A DNA stretch of 64,000 nt. Source: an uncultured Bacteroidota bacterium (lineage in GTDB: Bacteria; Bacteroidota; Bacteroidia; Bacteroidales; P3). The translations under genes were made by a program, and so were the position numbers. This document shows, piece by piece, positions 52,701-62,128 of the stretch (within the stretch, counting starts at the first letter, position 1; each line of letters begins with the position of its first letter). Where the stretch lies: contig UQXW01000004.1 in NCBI GenBank assembly GCA_900545215.1, positions 12,132 to 76,131 of the forward strand. Direction: 5' to 3'. Under the pieces are notes generated by a model that was not told the origin of the DNA, made no database searches, and saw nothing but the letters and a program-made list of their open reading frames with translations.

Positions 52701-53524
52701 AAATGTTGAACAACTACAACATAAAGTGCAGAGAAATCCAAGGAACATTGGCTCGCCAGACTTATGCAGCAACCATAGGAGATGATTTACCTTCCGGAAT
52801 AGTTCAAATGGCTAAAATATACATAGCCAAGAAGAGAAAATTGAAAGTCGGAGATAAAATGGCAGGTCGTCACGGTAATAAAGGTATCGTTGCCAAGATA
52901 GTACGTGAGGAGGATATGCCGTTCTTGGATAATGGAAAGCCGGTGGATATAGTTTTGAACCCGCTTGGTGTGCCTTCCCGTATGAACCTCGGACAAATCT
53001 TCGAGACCGTGCTTGGTTGGGCAGGTCATGAGTTGAATCTTAGATTTCATACTCCTATATTTGATGGAGCCACTTTGGAAGATGTCAACGGATACATGGA
53101 TAAAGCCGGCTTGCCTCACAATGGAAAATGTTATTTGAGAGATGGAGAAACAGGAGAGGTCTTCGATCAACCTGCCACAGTCGGCTATGTATATATGTTG
53201 AAATTGCATCACATGATAGACGATAAGATGCACGCAAGAAGCATAGGACCATACTCCGTAATCACTCAACAGCCGCTTGGAGGTAAAGCACAATTCGGAG
53301 GACAGAGATTCGGAGAAATGGAGGTTTGGGCATTGGAAGCCTTTGGAGCATCGCACGTTTTGCAGGAAATATTGACCATCAAGTCAGACGATGTTGTCGG
53401 AAGAGCAAAAGCGTACGAAGCAATAGTGAAGGGCGACAATATGCCGACACCGGGCATACCTGAATCGTTTAACGTCTTGGTACACGAGTTGAGAGGTTTG
53501 AATTTGGAGGTATCGTTTGATTAG
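49721..53524 (+). CDS. rpoB: DNA-directed RNA polymerase subunit beta, TTG start
   Basis: 1267 residues. The N-terminus aligns with Bacteroidota RpoB only from the TTG at 49721 (read as MAQNNPT). An in-frame TGA lies three codons upstream and the first in-frame ATG is about 120 codons in, so TTG is the only workable start. Rifampicin-region sequence FMDQTNPLSELTHKRRISALGPGG, GYNYEDAIV and the C-terminal KAQFGGQRFGEMEVWALEAF are intact. It forms the catalytic cleft with beta'. 14 bp precede the nominal rpoC region. Confidence 0.96.
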   Translation: MAQNNPTLISFASVKHFEYPDFLDIQLKSFRDFFQLETNSENRINEGLYKVFSENFPITDARNNFVLEFLDYFIDPPRYSIDECIERGLTFSVPLKAKLKLFCTDPEHEDFETKIQDVYLGMIPYMTPKGTFVINGAERVVVSQLHRSPGVFFGTSTHANGMQLYSARIIPFKGSWMEFTTDINNVMYAYIDRKKKLPITTLLRAIGYETDKDILEIFDLAQEVKVTKANLKKVLGRRLAARVVRAWIEDFVDEDTGEVVSIERTEVIIDRETTLEQEHLDLILDSGVKTILLHNDDATATDYSIIFNTLQKDTANNAKEAVEYIYRQLRSAEPPDEETARGIIEKLFFSDKRYDLGDVGRYRINRKLNLDVSDDTRVLTKEDIICIIKYLIELINSKTEVDDIDHLSNRRIRTVGEQLYAQFGVGLSRMARTIRERMNVRDNEVFSPTDLINAKTLSSVINSFFGTNQLSQFMDQTNPLSELTHKRRISALGPGGLSRDRSGFEVRDVHYTHYGRLCTIETPEGPNIGLISSLSVFAKINSLGFIETPYYKVKDGKVLMKEEPIYLTAEEEEDKIVAQAATKLDADDRIVEERIKARQMADFPIVSPDKVDLMDVASNQIASIAASLIPFLEHDDANRALMGSNMMRQAVPLLNPDIPIVGTGIEESVAYDSRVLIHAEGDGIVEFVDAREIVIRYDRDENERLVSFEDDLKKYKLTKFRRTNQSTSINLRPIVNKGDKVVKGQVLCEGYATKDGVLALGRNLQVAFMPWKGYNYEDAIVISERIVKEDIFTSVHVDEFITEVRETKRGLEELTRDIPNVSLEATKDLDENGMIRIGAHVKEGDILVGKITPKGESDPTPEEKLLRAIFGDKAGDVKDASLKVPPSISGVVIDKRLFTKFIKDKKSRQRDNEIAKELKEKFDKEEKELNNKLIDKLFVLLTGKVSAGVYSNYNEEFVPKKSKFNQKLLASIDYSNVNPNNWTTDPQTNELVKEMLNNYNIKCREIQGTLARQTYAATIGDDLPSGIVQMAKIYIAKKRKLKVGDKMAGRHGNKGIVAKIVREEDMPFLDNGKPVDIVLNPLGVPSRMNLGQIFETVLGWAGHELNLRFHTPIFDGATLEDVNGYMDKAGLPHNGKCYLRDGETGEVFDQPATVGYVYMLKLHHMIDDKMHARSIGPYSVITQQPLGGKAQFGGQRFGEMEVWALEAFGASHVLQEILTIKSDDVVGRAKAYEAIVKGDNMPTPGIPESFNVLVHELRGLNLEVSFD

Positions 53525-53562
53525 TTGATGTAGTTTCATTGACAGTTTTAAGGCTAACAATT

Positions 53563-56500
53563 ATGGCGAGTAGAAAAGAAAATCAGATAAACAGTACATT
53601 TAAATCGATGACAATCAGTTTGGCATCTCCCCAATCGATAGAAGAAAGATCCAGAGGAGAGGTGTTGAAACCTGAAACCATCAATTATAGAACATATAAG
53701 CCGGAAAGAGACGGATTGTTTTGTGAAAGAATATTCGGACCTGTAAAGGATTGGGAATGTCATTGCGGAAAATACAAGAGAATACGATACAAAGGAATTA
53801 TATGCGACAGGTGTGGAGTTGAGGTAACGGAGAAGAAGGTCAGAAGAGAGAGAATGGGACACATTAAGTTGGTCGTTCCTGTGGCTCATATATGGTTTTT
53901 CCGTTCTCTTCCCAACAAAATAGGTTCGTTGCTCGGTATCCAAAGTAAAAAACTCGATCAAATCATCTACTATGAGAAATACATAGTAATCAACCCCGGT
54001 TTGGCATCGGAGTTTGAAATCGCCAAGATGGATTTGTTGACTGAGGAAGAATACTTTGACATCATGGAGAAATTGCCGATGGAAAATCGTCAATTACCGG
54101 ATGAAGATCCCAACAAATTTGTGGCAAAGATGGGAGCGGAAGCTCTTTACGATTTGTTGAAAAATTTGGATTTGGATAAATTGTCTTTCGAGTTAAGACA
54201 TAAAGCACACAACGAAACTTCACAACAAAGAAAACATGATGCACTTAAACGTTTGAACGTCGTTGAGGCGTTTAGGGAAGCGAACAAGAAGAAAGAGAAC
54301 AGACCGGAATGGATGATAGTTCAAGTCGTTCCTGTCATACCTCCAGACTTGCGTCCGCTCGTTCCATTGGACGGAGGACGTTTTGCAACGTCCGACCTTA
54401 ACGACTTGTACAGACGAGTAATCATAAGGAACAACCGTTTGAAGAGATTGATAGAGATTAAAGCTCCCGATGTAATCATGCGTAACGAAAAGCGTATGTT
54501 GCAGGAAGCTGTCGATTCTTTATTCGATAATTCAAGGAAGGTAAGTTCCGTAAAATCCGACTCCAACAGAGCATTGAAATCTTTGTCCGATTTCTTGAAA
54601 GGAAAACAAGGACGTTTCCGTCAGAACCTTTTGGGTAAGCGTGTCGATTATTCCGGACGTTCCGTAATTGTCGTCGGACCGGATTTGAAAATGCACGAAT
54701 GCGGATTGCCGAAAGATATGGCATCGGAATTGTTCAAACCGTTCATCATAAGAAAGATGTTGGAACGAGGAATTGTCAAGACCGTAAAATCCGCAAAGAA
54801 AATAGTCGATAAGAGGGAAGATCCGAGAGTTTGGGAAATATTGGAGAACATATTGAAAGGACACCCTGTTCTTTTGAACCGTGCTCCGACCCTTCACAGA
54901 TTGGGTATCCAAGCATTCCAACCTAAATTGGTCGAAGGAAAGGCAATAAGATTGCACCCCTTGGTTTGTGCAGCGTTCAATGCCGACTTCGACGGAGACC
55001 AGATGGCTGTCCACGTACCGCTTGGCAATGCGGCCGTATTGGAAGCACAACTCCTTATGTTGGCATCTCACAACATATTAAGCCCTGCCAACGGAACTCC
55101 GATAACGGTCCCTTCGCAGGACATGGTCTTGGGACTTTATTATATGACCAAGGGCAAAGTTTCCGACGAAACAGAGAAAGTCAAAGGAGAAGGAATGACT
55201 TTCTACTCTTCCGAGGAAGTTCAAATAGCACACAACGAAGGCAGAATAGACCTTCATGCACATATAAAATTGAGAAGGCTCAGAACGGAAGACGCAGAGC
55301 CGAAGTACGAAATAATAGAAACAACAGTCGGCAGAGTGTTGTTCAACCTTGTTGTTCCACCGGAGTATGGCTACATCAATGTAGTGTTGAAGAAAAGCAT
55401 ATTGAGAGACATCATAGGAGACGTTTTGAAAGTGTGCGGAATGGCAAAAACAGCTCAATTCCTTGATGATATAAAGGATTTGGGTTACCGAATGGCATTT
55501 GTTGGAGGATTGTCTTTCAACCTTGGAGACGTCTTGGTACCGGAAGAAAAGGTCGGATTGATAAAAGAAGCCAATGATTCCGTTGATGAAGTAACCATGA
55601 ACTACCAAATGGGACTTATCACGAACAATGAACGTTACAACCAAGTCATAGACATTTGGACAGATGCCAACAGACGACTAACCGAAGTCGTTATGAAACA
55701 CATATCCGAAGACCGACAAGGATTCAATCCGGTATATATGATGCTTGATTCCGGAGCCCGTGGTAGCAAGGAACAAATACGTCAGCTTACCGGAATGCGT
55801 GGATTGATGGCAAAACCTCAAAAATCCGGAGCAACAGGTGCCGAAATCATCGAGAACCCGATTATTTCCAACTTCAAGGAAGGATTGTCGGTGTTGGAGT
55901 ACTTTATCTCCACCCACGGAGCCAGAAAAGGTTTGGCGGATACCGCTTTGAAAACAGCAGAGGCAGGATACTTGACAAGACGATTGGTCGATGTAACACA
56001 CGATGTCATCATAACGGAAGAAGATTGTGGTACGTTGAGAGGAATTCCGACAACGGCTTTGAAGAAAAACGAAGATGTCGTACAAACCTTGTATGACAGA
56101 ATACTCGGTAGAGTAACCGTTCATGATGTCATACATCCGCAAACTGGTGAAATCATAGCGAAGGCAGGTGATGAATTGACGGAGGACATTTGTCAAAAGA
56201 TAGAAGACTCACCGATAGAGGAAGTAGAAATACGTTCCGTATTGACCTGTGAAAGCAAGAGAGGCGTTTGTGCAAAATGTTACGGACGAAACCTTGCGAC
56301 AGGCAAGATGGTTCAAAAGGGAGAAGCCGTCGGCGTTATTGCTGCACAATCGATTGGAGAACCGGGAACACAGCTTACACTTAGAACCTTCCACGTCGGT
56401 GGTGTTGCCGGCGGTAACATAGGAACAAGTTCCAAGTTGCAAGCGAAGTACGATGGTATCCTTCAAATAGACGAATTGCGTTCCGTACCATTCGATGAAG

Positions 56501-57882
56501 GCGATGCAAAATACAATGTAGTCATCGGACGTTCAGCCGAAATGAGGATAGTAGATCCTAATACGCAAGCCGTACTTTCCTCAGGAAACATTCCTTACGG
56601 AGCGAAACTGTATTTTGAAAACAATGTAGAGGTACATAAAGGAGATGTCGTTGCGGAATGGGATCCGTATAATGCAGTGATAATATCCGAGGTAGGAGGA
56701 ACAATCCGATATGACGCAATATTGGAAGGCGTAACATACCGAATAGAATCCGACGACCAAACAGGATTGCAGGATAAAGTCATAATAGAATCCCGTCAAA
56801 AGTCGAAGAACCCTTCCATCAGTATAATCGATAAGGCAGGTGAAATCATTAAAACGTACGACATACCGGTAGGAGCCCACCTGACAGTCGATGACGGACA
56901 AAAAATACAACAAGGAACTTCATTGGTCAAGATACCGCGTTCGTTCGGAAAGGCAGGCGATATCACGGGAGGTTTGCCGAGAGTAACCGAGTTGTTCGAA
57001 GCAAGAAATCCATCGGATTCGGCAATCGTAGCCGAAATAGACGGAGTAGTATCTTTGAACAAGAAATTGAAACGTGGAAACAGAGAGGTTATCATCACAA
57101 GCAAGACCGGCGAGCAACGTACATATCTCATACCGACCACGAAACAAATCCTTGCACAAGAGAACGACTACGTCAAGGCAGGAACACCTTTGAGCGAAGG
57201 AGCAATAACGCCTGCGGACATCTTGGCAATCAAAGGACCTATGAAAGTACAAGAGTACATCGTGAACGAAGTTCAAGAGGTTTACCGTTTGCAAGGTGTG
57301 AAGATTAACGATAAACACTTTGAAGTCATCGTAAGACAGATGATGAGAAAAGTGGAAATCGAAGATCCGGGTGATACACACTTCCTTGAAGGCGAAATGG
57401 TCAACAAATTAGACTTTCAAGAAGAAAATGACAATATCTTCGGAATGAAAGTCGTGGAGGATAAAGGCGACAGCGAAAACTGCCACAATGGAGAAATTAT
57501 CACGGCTCGTAAGTTGAGAGATGAAAATTCCTCATTGAAGAGAAAAGACAAAGCCCTCATCGTGGCAAGAGATGCCATGCCTGCAACAGCCCGTCAGGTA
57601 TTGCAAGGCATAACCAAAGCCTCATTGCAAACGAAGAGTTATTTGTCGGCAGCCTCATTCCAAGAGACCACAAAGGTCTTGAACGAAGCAGCCATAAGTG
57701 CAAAGACGGATTATATGTTGGGAATGAAAGAGAATGTTTTGGTAGGACATTTGATACCGGCAGGTACAGGATTGCCGGAATACGCAAGTGCAATAGTTGC
57801 AAATAAAGATCAAATGGAAGAACAAAACGCTCAAAATATTCAACCCGTGAGACGAGGCAGAAAACCTGCCATGGCAGAATAA
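53563..57882 (+). CDS. rpoC: DNA-directed RNA polymerase subunit beta'
   Basis: 1439 residues from ATG at 53563 (MASRKENQ). A TTG eight codons upstream is unlikely. Zinc-ribbon cysteines C66, C68, C81 and C84 are near the N-terminus, and the catalytic Mg2+ motif is NADFDGD (473-479). GRRVDYSGRSVIV-like sequence GKRVDYSGRSVIVVG, the bridge helix and the trigger loop region are present, as is the second zinc site in VLTCESKRGVCAKCYGR. Complete. It ends the secE-rpoC cluster. Confidence 0.98.
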   Translation: MASRKENQINSTFKSMTISLASPQSIEERSRGEVLKPETINYRTYKPERDGLFCERIFGPVKDWECHCGKYKRIRYKGIICDRCGVEVTEKKVRRERMGHIKLVVPVAHIWFFRSLPNKIGSLLGIQSKKLDQIIYYEKYIVINPGLASEFEIAKMDLLTEEEYFDIMEKLPMENRQLPDEDPNKFVAKMGAEALYDLLKNLDLDKLSFELRHKAHNETSQQRKHDALKRLNVVEAFREANKKKENRPEWMIVQVVPVIPPDLRPLVPLDGGRFATSDLNDLYRRVIIRNNRLKRLIEIKAPDVIMRNEKRMLQEAVDSLFDNSRKVSSVKSDSNRALKSLSDFLKGKQGRFRQNLLGKRVDYSGRSVIVVGPDLKMHECGLPKDMASELFKPFIIRKMLERGIVKTVKSAKKIVDKREDPRVWEILENILKGHPVLLNRAPTLHRLGIQAFQPKLVEGKAIRLHPLVCAAFNADFDGDQMAVHVPLGNAAVLEAQLLMLASHNILSPANGTPITVPSQDMVLGLYYMTKGKVSDETEKVKGEGMTFYSSEEVQIAHNEGRIDLHAHIKLRRLRTEDAEPKYEIIETTVGRVLFNLVVPPEYGYINVVLKKSILRDIIGDVLKVCGMAKTAQFLDDIKDLGYRMAFVGGLSFNLGDVLVPEEKVGLIKEANDSVDEVTMNYQMGLITNNERYNQVIDIWTDANRRLTEVVMKHISEDRQGFNPVYMMLDSGARGSKEQIRQLTGMRGLMAKPQKSGATGAEIIENPIISNFKEGLSVLEYFISTHGARKGLADTALKTAEAGYLTRRLVDVTHDVIITEEDCGTLRGIPTTALKKNEDVVQTLYDRILGRVTVHDVIHPQTGEIIAKAGDELTEDICQKIEDSPIEEVEIRSVLTCESKRGVCAKCYGRNLATGKMVQKGEAVGVIAAQSIGEPGTQLTLRTFHVGGVAGGNIGTSSKLQAKYDGILQIDELRSVPFDEGDAKYNVVIGRSAEMRIVDPNTQAVLSSGNIPYGAKLYFENNVEVHKGDVVAEWDPYNAVIISEVGGTIRYDAILEGVTYRIESDDQTGLQDKVIIESRQKSKNPSISIIDKAGEIIKTYDIPVGAHLTVDDGQKIQQGTSLVKIPRSFGKAGDITGGLPRVTELFEARNPSDSAIVAEIDGVVSLNKKLKRGNREVIITSKTGEQRTYLIPTTKQILAQENDYVKAGTPLSEGAITPADILAIKGPMKVQEYIVNEVQEVYRLQGVKINDKHFEVIVRQMMRKVEIEDPGDTHFLEGEMVNKLDFQEENDNIFGMKVVEDKGDSENCHNGEIITARKLRDENSSLKRKDKALIVARDAMPATARQVLQGITKASLQTKSYLSAASFQETTKVLNEAAISAKTDYMLGMKENVLVGHLIPAGTGLPEYASAIVANKDQMEEQNAQNIQPVRRGRKPAMAE

Positions 57883-57890
57883 GAACCGAA

Positions 57891-57928
57891 ATTTTTGCTC
57901 TCGGCTTTACAAAACCGAGAGCAAAAAT
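57891..57928. terminator. Hairpin after rpoC
   Basis: 57891-57904 and 57915-57928 are a perfect 14-bp inverted repeat with a 10-nt loop. Arms begin and end in A/T runs. There is no clean T-run after the 3' arm, so it may be an mRNA 3' stabiliser or partial terminator before the DUF3467 gene. Confidence 0.65.
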
Positions 57929-57935
57929 TCAAATA

Positions 57936-58253
57936 ATGATAACAATGGAAAACAATAAGAAACAAGGACAGTTGGATATAGAACTGACACCGGATATAGC
58001 AGCAGGGGTATATAGCAACTTACAGTTGATACAACATTCTCCTACCGAGTTTGTCTTGGATTTCATACAGGTAATGCCCGGAGTACCGAAAGCACAAGTG
58101 AAAAGTCGTGTCATACTTTCACCCGTACATGCAAAGAAACTATTGGCAGCATTGCAAGACAACATAAACAAATACGAGATGAATAACGGAACAATCTCCG
58201 ATATTCAATCCGGTACACCGTACGAACAAATCAATCCCATAGGAAAAGCCTGA
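57936..58253 (+). CDS. DUF3467 domain protein
   Basis: 105 residues (102 if the second ATG at 57945 is used). The DUF3467 core is IELTPDIAAGVYSNLQLIQHS, FIQVMPGVPKAQVKSRVILSP and HAKKLLAALQDNI. It is a small soluble protein conserved behind rpoC in Bacteroidota, function unknown. A terminator follows. Confidence 0.92.
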   Translation: MITMENNKKQGQLDIELTPDIAAGVYSNLQLIQHSPTEFVLDFIQVMPGVPKAQVKSRVILSPVHAKKLLAALQDNINKYEMNNGTISDIQSGTPYEQINPIGKA

Positions 58254-58280
58254 TCGGGAACAAAAAATTAGGACAATCGA

Positions 58281-58320
58281 AAGGGTATGCGAGGATAGTC
58301 GTCGCATACCCTTCAATCTT
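58281..58320 (+). terminator. Intrinsic terminator after the DUF3467 gene
   Basis: AAGGGTATGCGA (58281-58292) pairs with TCGCATACCCTT (58302-58313), loop of 9, followed by a T-rich CAATCTTTTT. It ends the ribosomal/RNA polymerase cluster. Confidence 0.85.
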
Positions 58321-58336
58321 TTTAATCGGATAACAC

Positions 58337-59062
58337 ATGAAAAAAGTAATCATATCAAGCCTTTTTATGCTGCTTTTGACCATGACGACAGTAGAAGCAC
58401 AAACGACAGTGGATTACATCAAGATAGATACATTCACCATATCTATGGATACCACGGACTATCATTTCACCACATATACACCGATGGCAGGAGCCGCTTT
58501 CTCCTTTGAAAGAACAAAACCCGATGAACTTGATACGAACATCGGCTTATGCATGGTAGCCGCTTTCACATCAAAACCACCCGAACACATAGTCGGAACC
58601 ACCGTTTGTAAAGGCGAATTACGTACTGACAGCACAGAAAGCGAAACAGGCTATTGTCTTATCATAGACGGAGTAGTCGTAATACACCCTTTAAGCCTGA
58701 GTCGAGAACAAAGTATATGTCGGGCAATAGAACAAAAGGGTGATTACTTCCAACAGATGTTGCTCACATATAAACAGAAAACTGTTCCGACAAACGTATT
58801 CAAGAACAGGACGACCGCAAGGCGAGCCTTGGTCATTGCAAATCAAAAACCCTTTATCGTGGAAACCAATGACCGCATACACATAGACACCTTTACCACA
58901 TGTCTGTTACGAATAGGAGTGGAGCAAGCAATCTATTTGGACATGGGTTCATGGAGCGAAGGCTGGTACAGAACCAACAATCAAACAATTCAAAGAATCG
59001 GCAACAACCGCCGCTCCACACACCTCCAAACCAACTGGATTACAATAAAACGAAGAAAATAA
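58337..59062 (+). CDS. Secreted protein resembling phosphodiester glycosidase (NAGPA/DUF2233) folds
   Basis: 241 residues with a signal peptide (MKKVIISSLFMLLLTMTTVEAQ). The later part has the order seen in NAGPA-like proteins: an Arg-rich RTTARRALVIANQKPFIVE strand pair, then LLRIGVEQAIYLDMGSWSEGW in place of the usual alpha-helix plus LDGGGS. The glycine cluster is altered, so catalysis is doubtful. I assign the fold tentatively and no substrate. It stands alone behind the DUF3467 terminator. Confidence 0.6.
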   Translation: MKKVIISSLFMLLLTMTTVEAQTTVDYIKIDTFTISMDTTDYHFTTYTPMAGAAFSFERTKPDELDTNIGLCMVAAFTSKPPEHIVGTTVCKGELRTDSTESETGYCLIIDGVVVIHPLSLSREQSICRAIEQKGDYFQQMLLTYKQKTVPTNVFKNRTTARRALVIANQKPFIVETNDRIHIDTFTTCLLRIGVEQAIYLDMGSWSEGWYRTNNQTIQRIGNNRRSTHLQTNWITIKRRK

Positions 59063-59520
59063 TCTTTCACGCAATAGTATATACAAAAACAGGTGTCGAA
59101 TAAGGTATTTGTGCATTGAAGCCGGTTTTCTAAAACTCGATTTTTCTTGAACCTCTTGAATTTCGGTAAAGAGCGATAGAAGGTATTTCAATCCGAGTTT
59201 GTATTTCTTTCTACCCATAAATACTCTCTATTTCTCTTTAATTTTACTCCTTTTCGTCTTTCATTTTCCCTCTTTTTGCCATTTTCAGGCTTATTTTTCC
59301 TTTGCCATTCTCTACTTTTCGCCCAGCTATTTCACTTTTTACATTTTTTACCATTTGAGGATTTTTGCGGAGGTTGTGATTAACGATTTTCAATTCTTTT
59401 AACTTCATAGCTCACGAATTTTCCGTCAAGAGGAACTCGCCCGAAATTTTGCGAGTATTCGAGTGTTAAGCAAAGGGTTGTATTTCAATACATTGCAAAT
59501 ATATTGAAGAACTACTGAAA
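59063..59520. other. Non-coding region between secreted-protein genes
   Basis: Part of an 860-bp gap. It is T-rich on the plus strand (59220-59400). A minus-strand frame beginning MGRKKYKLGLKYL at 59218 runs into the upstream gene and has no known family. No convincing gene. Confidence 0.4.
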
Positions 59521-59525
59521 AAAGA

Positions 59526-59660
59526 CGGCGTTTTTACGGTCGGAAAACGGCGTCTTATTCTGAAAAAACGAAGAGTTAGCAGTGTTGAAACTTCGTTTTT
59601 CGAGTCAAAAGACTTCGTTTTCTTGGAAAGAAACGCCGACTTTTTGGAGTAAGAGCGACT
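59526..59660. repeat. Phased array with varied cores, locus F
   Basis: Seven cores: CGGCG 59526, CGGCG 59548, CGAAG 59569, CTTCG 59591, CTTCG 59613, CGCCG 59634 and GCGAC 59655, with steps of 22, 21, 22, 22, 21 and 21 bp. A-tracts precede and T-tracts follow most of them. The register is kept while the core changes, including complementary CGAAG and CTTCG. Confidence 0.82.
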
Positions 59661-59920
59661 TTCGAGATACAGGAAGCAACATTTTGGGAGGGAAACACCC
59701 CGAAACACGAAAGAAATCCCGCAAACCATACAACTTTACTTTCTTACATCACAATTAAGGAAACAGAAATATAAACACATAAATTTACCAATTTGACGAT
59801 ATAGCACAAGAAGTAAGCCCATTGCCGATTTACACACATTGAAATAGAAAAACAAAAGAAAATTTGGAGGTTTCAACAAATTCACCTTACTTTGCAGATG
59901 TAACAATAAGAAAAGCCATA

Positions 59921-60229
59921 ATGAAAGCAACTCGAATAGTTTTAGTCATTGTAATAATGCTTCTTCTTGTTTTGCATTTGCTATCTGTTCAAGAAGATAG
60001 AGGTTATGAACGACGTGGGCAGGTATTGATAGATAAAGTGGAGGCTTTTAGACAGGCTGAGAAAAGGTTACCTGAAAATGTTGAAGAATTGGGATTGGAG
60101 GAAGAGACTAATCAAGGTCCGTATTACGAAAAAATGGACAGTGCTTCTTATGTGGTTTTCTTCAACATAGGATTTGACGATACCAAGATATATTATTCCG
60201 ATAAGAAAGAATGGAAAGATGAACCCTAA
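59921..60229 (+). CDS. Small membrane-anchored protein of unknown function
   Basis: 102 residues from ATG at 59921. One N-terminal hydrophobic helix (about 5-24), then a short polar domain with RRGQVLIDKVEAFRQAEKRL, PENVEELGLEEE and a Tyr-rich end. The helix-plus-small-domain layout recalls type IV pilin-like or lipoprotein-like proteins, but there is no lipobox. I do not recognise a family. A longer reading from 59864 would start before the weak TTACTTTG element at 59888. Overlaps the next gene by 11 bp. Confidence 0.6.
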   Translation: MKATRIVLVIVIMLLLVLHLLSVQEDRGYERRGQVLIDKVEAFRQAEKRLPENVEELGLEEETNQGPYYEKMDSASYVVFFNIGFDDTKIYYSDKKEWKDEP

Positions 60230-60899
60230 ATGCAGTACCATGAGAAGCGGACAACGGATAATACTTTGCGTAATAACGCTTTTGGTCATGATGCCTTTGT
60301 ATGTACATTCGCAGGAAGAATATACATGCGATTGGATTTTTAATTCAATTCCTCAAACCGGATTGAAAACCGAGATATTTGAAATCTTGGGAGAGCCGGA
60401 TGAATTATGGGAGCCGGATGAAGAACCAGTGCAAATTGGAATTTATTACGATGATACAATATATGATACAGGACGGAGCTATTCTAGGACTTATATACCG
60501 ATTGATATTTACAGATATCAAAAGAAAGGTTTGAAATACTTTGGTATAGGAGATAGTTTGTTCTTGTATGGCATAAAATTCGATCGACAATCAAAAGATA
60601 CTTGTATATTGCAAATTGGAGATAACTGCCTAAACAGCAATTATTCAATAGACACTTTCATAAAAGATTGCAATGTTACATACGATCGTAAAGAGCATAT
60701 ATTTACGGGGATTGATCCTATAATAGGAGAAATTTTACCTGATCAGTATGTCTTTTTGATAGATACTCCTGAGGTTGAAGGTGGTATTGAAGTCGTGTTT
60801 GACCCTTCGGGCAAGTTGGTTTATTGTGAATTCAGCTATAAATACTATTCACTCGACCCATGTGTCATACCATCGGAATCCACCAAACAAAAGGAATAG
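60219..60899 (+). CDS. Secreted protein of unknown function
   Basis: 226 residues from ATG at 60219. The signal peptide core IILCVITLLVMMPLYVHS suggests export, with cleavage before QEEYTCDW. The mature part has a LGEPDELWEPDEEPVQ segment, many Tyr and Asp residues and four cysteines. EILGEPDE followed by YxxDGxxxxG-like strands recalls secreted or immunity-type domains in Bacteroidota but I cannot name one. It overlaps the small membrane protein, so the two probably act together. An internal ATG at 60240 is an alternative start. Confidence 0.65.
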   Translation: MNPKCSTMRSGQRIILCVITLLVMMPLYVHSQEEYTCDWIFNSIPQTGLKTEIFEILGEPDELWEPDEEPVQIGIYYDDTIYDTGRSYSRTYIPIDIYRYQKKGLKYFGIGDSLFLYGIKFDRQSKDTCILQIGDNCLNSNYSIDTFIKDCNVTYDRKEHIFTGIDPIIGEILPDQYVFLIDTPEVEGGIEVVFDPSGKLVYCEFSYKYYSLDPCVIPSESTKQKE

Positions 60900-60909
60900 T
60901 ATTAGCAGC

Positions 60910-60990
60910 ACCGACTCACCCCGAAGATACTACAACATGAGCAAAGTGAGCATAAAGAACCGGCACTTGCACGACAGCCTGGATATAGAA
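60910..60990 (+). repeat. Degenerate sequence similar to 63207-63283
   Basis: Both copies contain TACTACAACA(T/A)GAGCA(A/G)AGTGA and, further on, GACAG(C/T)CTG...TAT(A/G)GAAA, with a gap of about 12 bp in the second copy. One frame reads RYYNMSKV here and RYYNKSRV in the other copy, suggesting remnants of one coding sequence. Each copy lies shortly downstream of a secreted-protein gene. Confidence 0.5.
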
Positions 60991-61149
60991 AACGCTCATG
61001 TCGCCTACGGTTTTACTTCGCAAACGTGAAAACGTAACATAAGTATGGTAAAAGTCGTAAACCAAATGATGTTCTCTGCATACATGAGTGTAATATATGA
61101 AACCAAATGATTTCGTCAAATCATTCAAAACACCAATAGGAAAAGAGCT

Positions 61150-62115
61150 ATGAAGGTTATCGTACAAACATTGCAATTATTATTGTTACTTCTTATTTCA
61201 AGCAGTATTTATTCACAGGAAACGGATTTTATCACAACGAAATATGTAAAAGCAGGATACGACTACACCCTTCCGAATGATGCAATAGACACATTCATAT
61301 ACATTCGAACGAATGATGTTGCCGAAGTATCAAAAATGTTGCAAGGTCGTAATAAGGTTAAAGCCTTTGTGATTCAAAATACTGTGTTGACGAGTGAATT
61401 GATGGATACGATTCTTTCACGAGAGTTCTGCGAATTATATATCGACAATACCTACATAACGGACGCTACAGCATTATTCGAGAACCTTATTTTCCAGAGA
61501 GAATTACGTGTGTTATATTTCAGACTTTGCAACCTTTACGAAATTCCGGAGGCAGCATGTTGTCTGAAAAAACTTCAGAGATTGGAAATAAACTATTGCT
61601 TTATTGATATTTTACCGGCATATTTATCCGGTTTGAATCATCTGAAATATTTGGGAGTAAGAAATTCACATCTTAGAAGGGTATCTGACGATTTCATCAA
61701 CCTCAACATTGTTGTTTTGGACGTTTCTTCCAATAATTTTTACAACGGTTTTCCATTTGCAATATGCAATCTCAGCGGTTTGGAATGTCTTGATTATTCT
61801 TTCAACACTTCCTATCCGGAGGGTGATTGCAATATTGAATATTTAGAGAACTTGCATGAAATAAATCTGAGAGGGTGTGGCTTGAAAGAATTTCCATCAT
61901 GTTTGCTTTCGCTTCCCAATCTCGAATGTTTGTATTTGGGTGTAAATCGCATAGAAAACTTTCCCGAGGATTCGATAAAACTCTCGAAACTCAAATTCTT
62001 AGAGTTCTATGGTGAAAGCTATAAAAACAACAAAGAGAAAGTTGATGCATTTAGGAGAAATGCAGGAAGTGATATGATTATTGATACATTTGAATTGCCT
62101 GACAACTGGTGGTAA
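61150..62115 (+). CDS. Secreted leucine-rich repeat protein
   Basis: 321 residues. A signal peptide (MKVIVQTLQLLLLLLISSSI) is followed by about 90 residues of unknown fold, then roughly nine leucine-rich repeats of 21-24 residues (for example LKYLGVRNSHLRRVSDDFIN, LECLDYSFN, LHEINLRGCGLKEFPSCLLS, LECLYLGVNRIENFPEDSIK). The tail ends Asn-Trp-Trp. Surface LRR proteins usually bind proteins or glycans. The partner is unknown. The next gene starts 13 bp later. Confidence 0.85.
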   Translation: MKVIVQTLQLLLLLLISSSIYSQETDFITTKYVKAGYDYTLPNDAIDTFIYIRTNDVAEVSKMLQGRNKVKAFVIQNTVLTSELMDTILSREFCELYIDNTYITDATALFENLIFQRELRVLYFRLCNLYEIPEAACCLKKLQRLEINYCFIDILPAYLSGLNHLKYLGVRNSHLRRVSDDFINLNIVVLDVSSNNFYNGFPFAICNLSGLECLDYSFNTSYPEGDCNIEYLENLHEINLRGCGLKEFPSCLLSLPNLECLYLGVNRIENFPEDSIKLSKLKFLEFYGESYKNNKEKVDAFRRNAGSDMIIDTFELPDNWW

Positions 62116-62128
62116 AAACGAAGAAAAA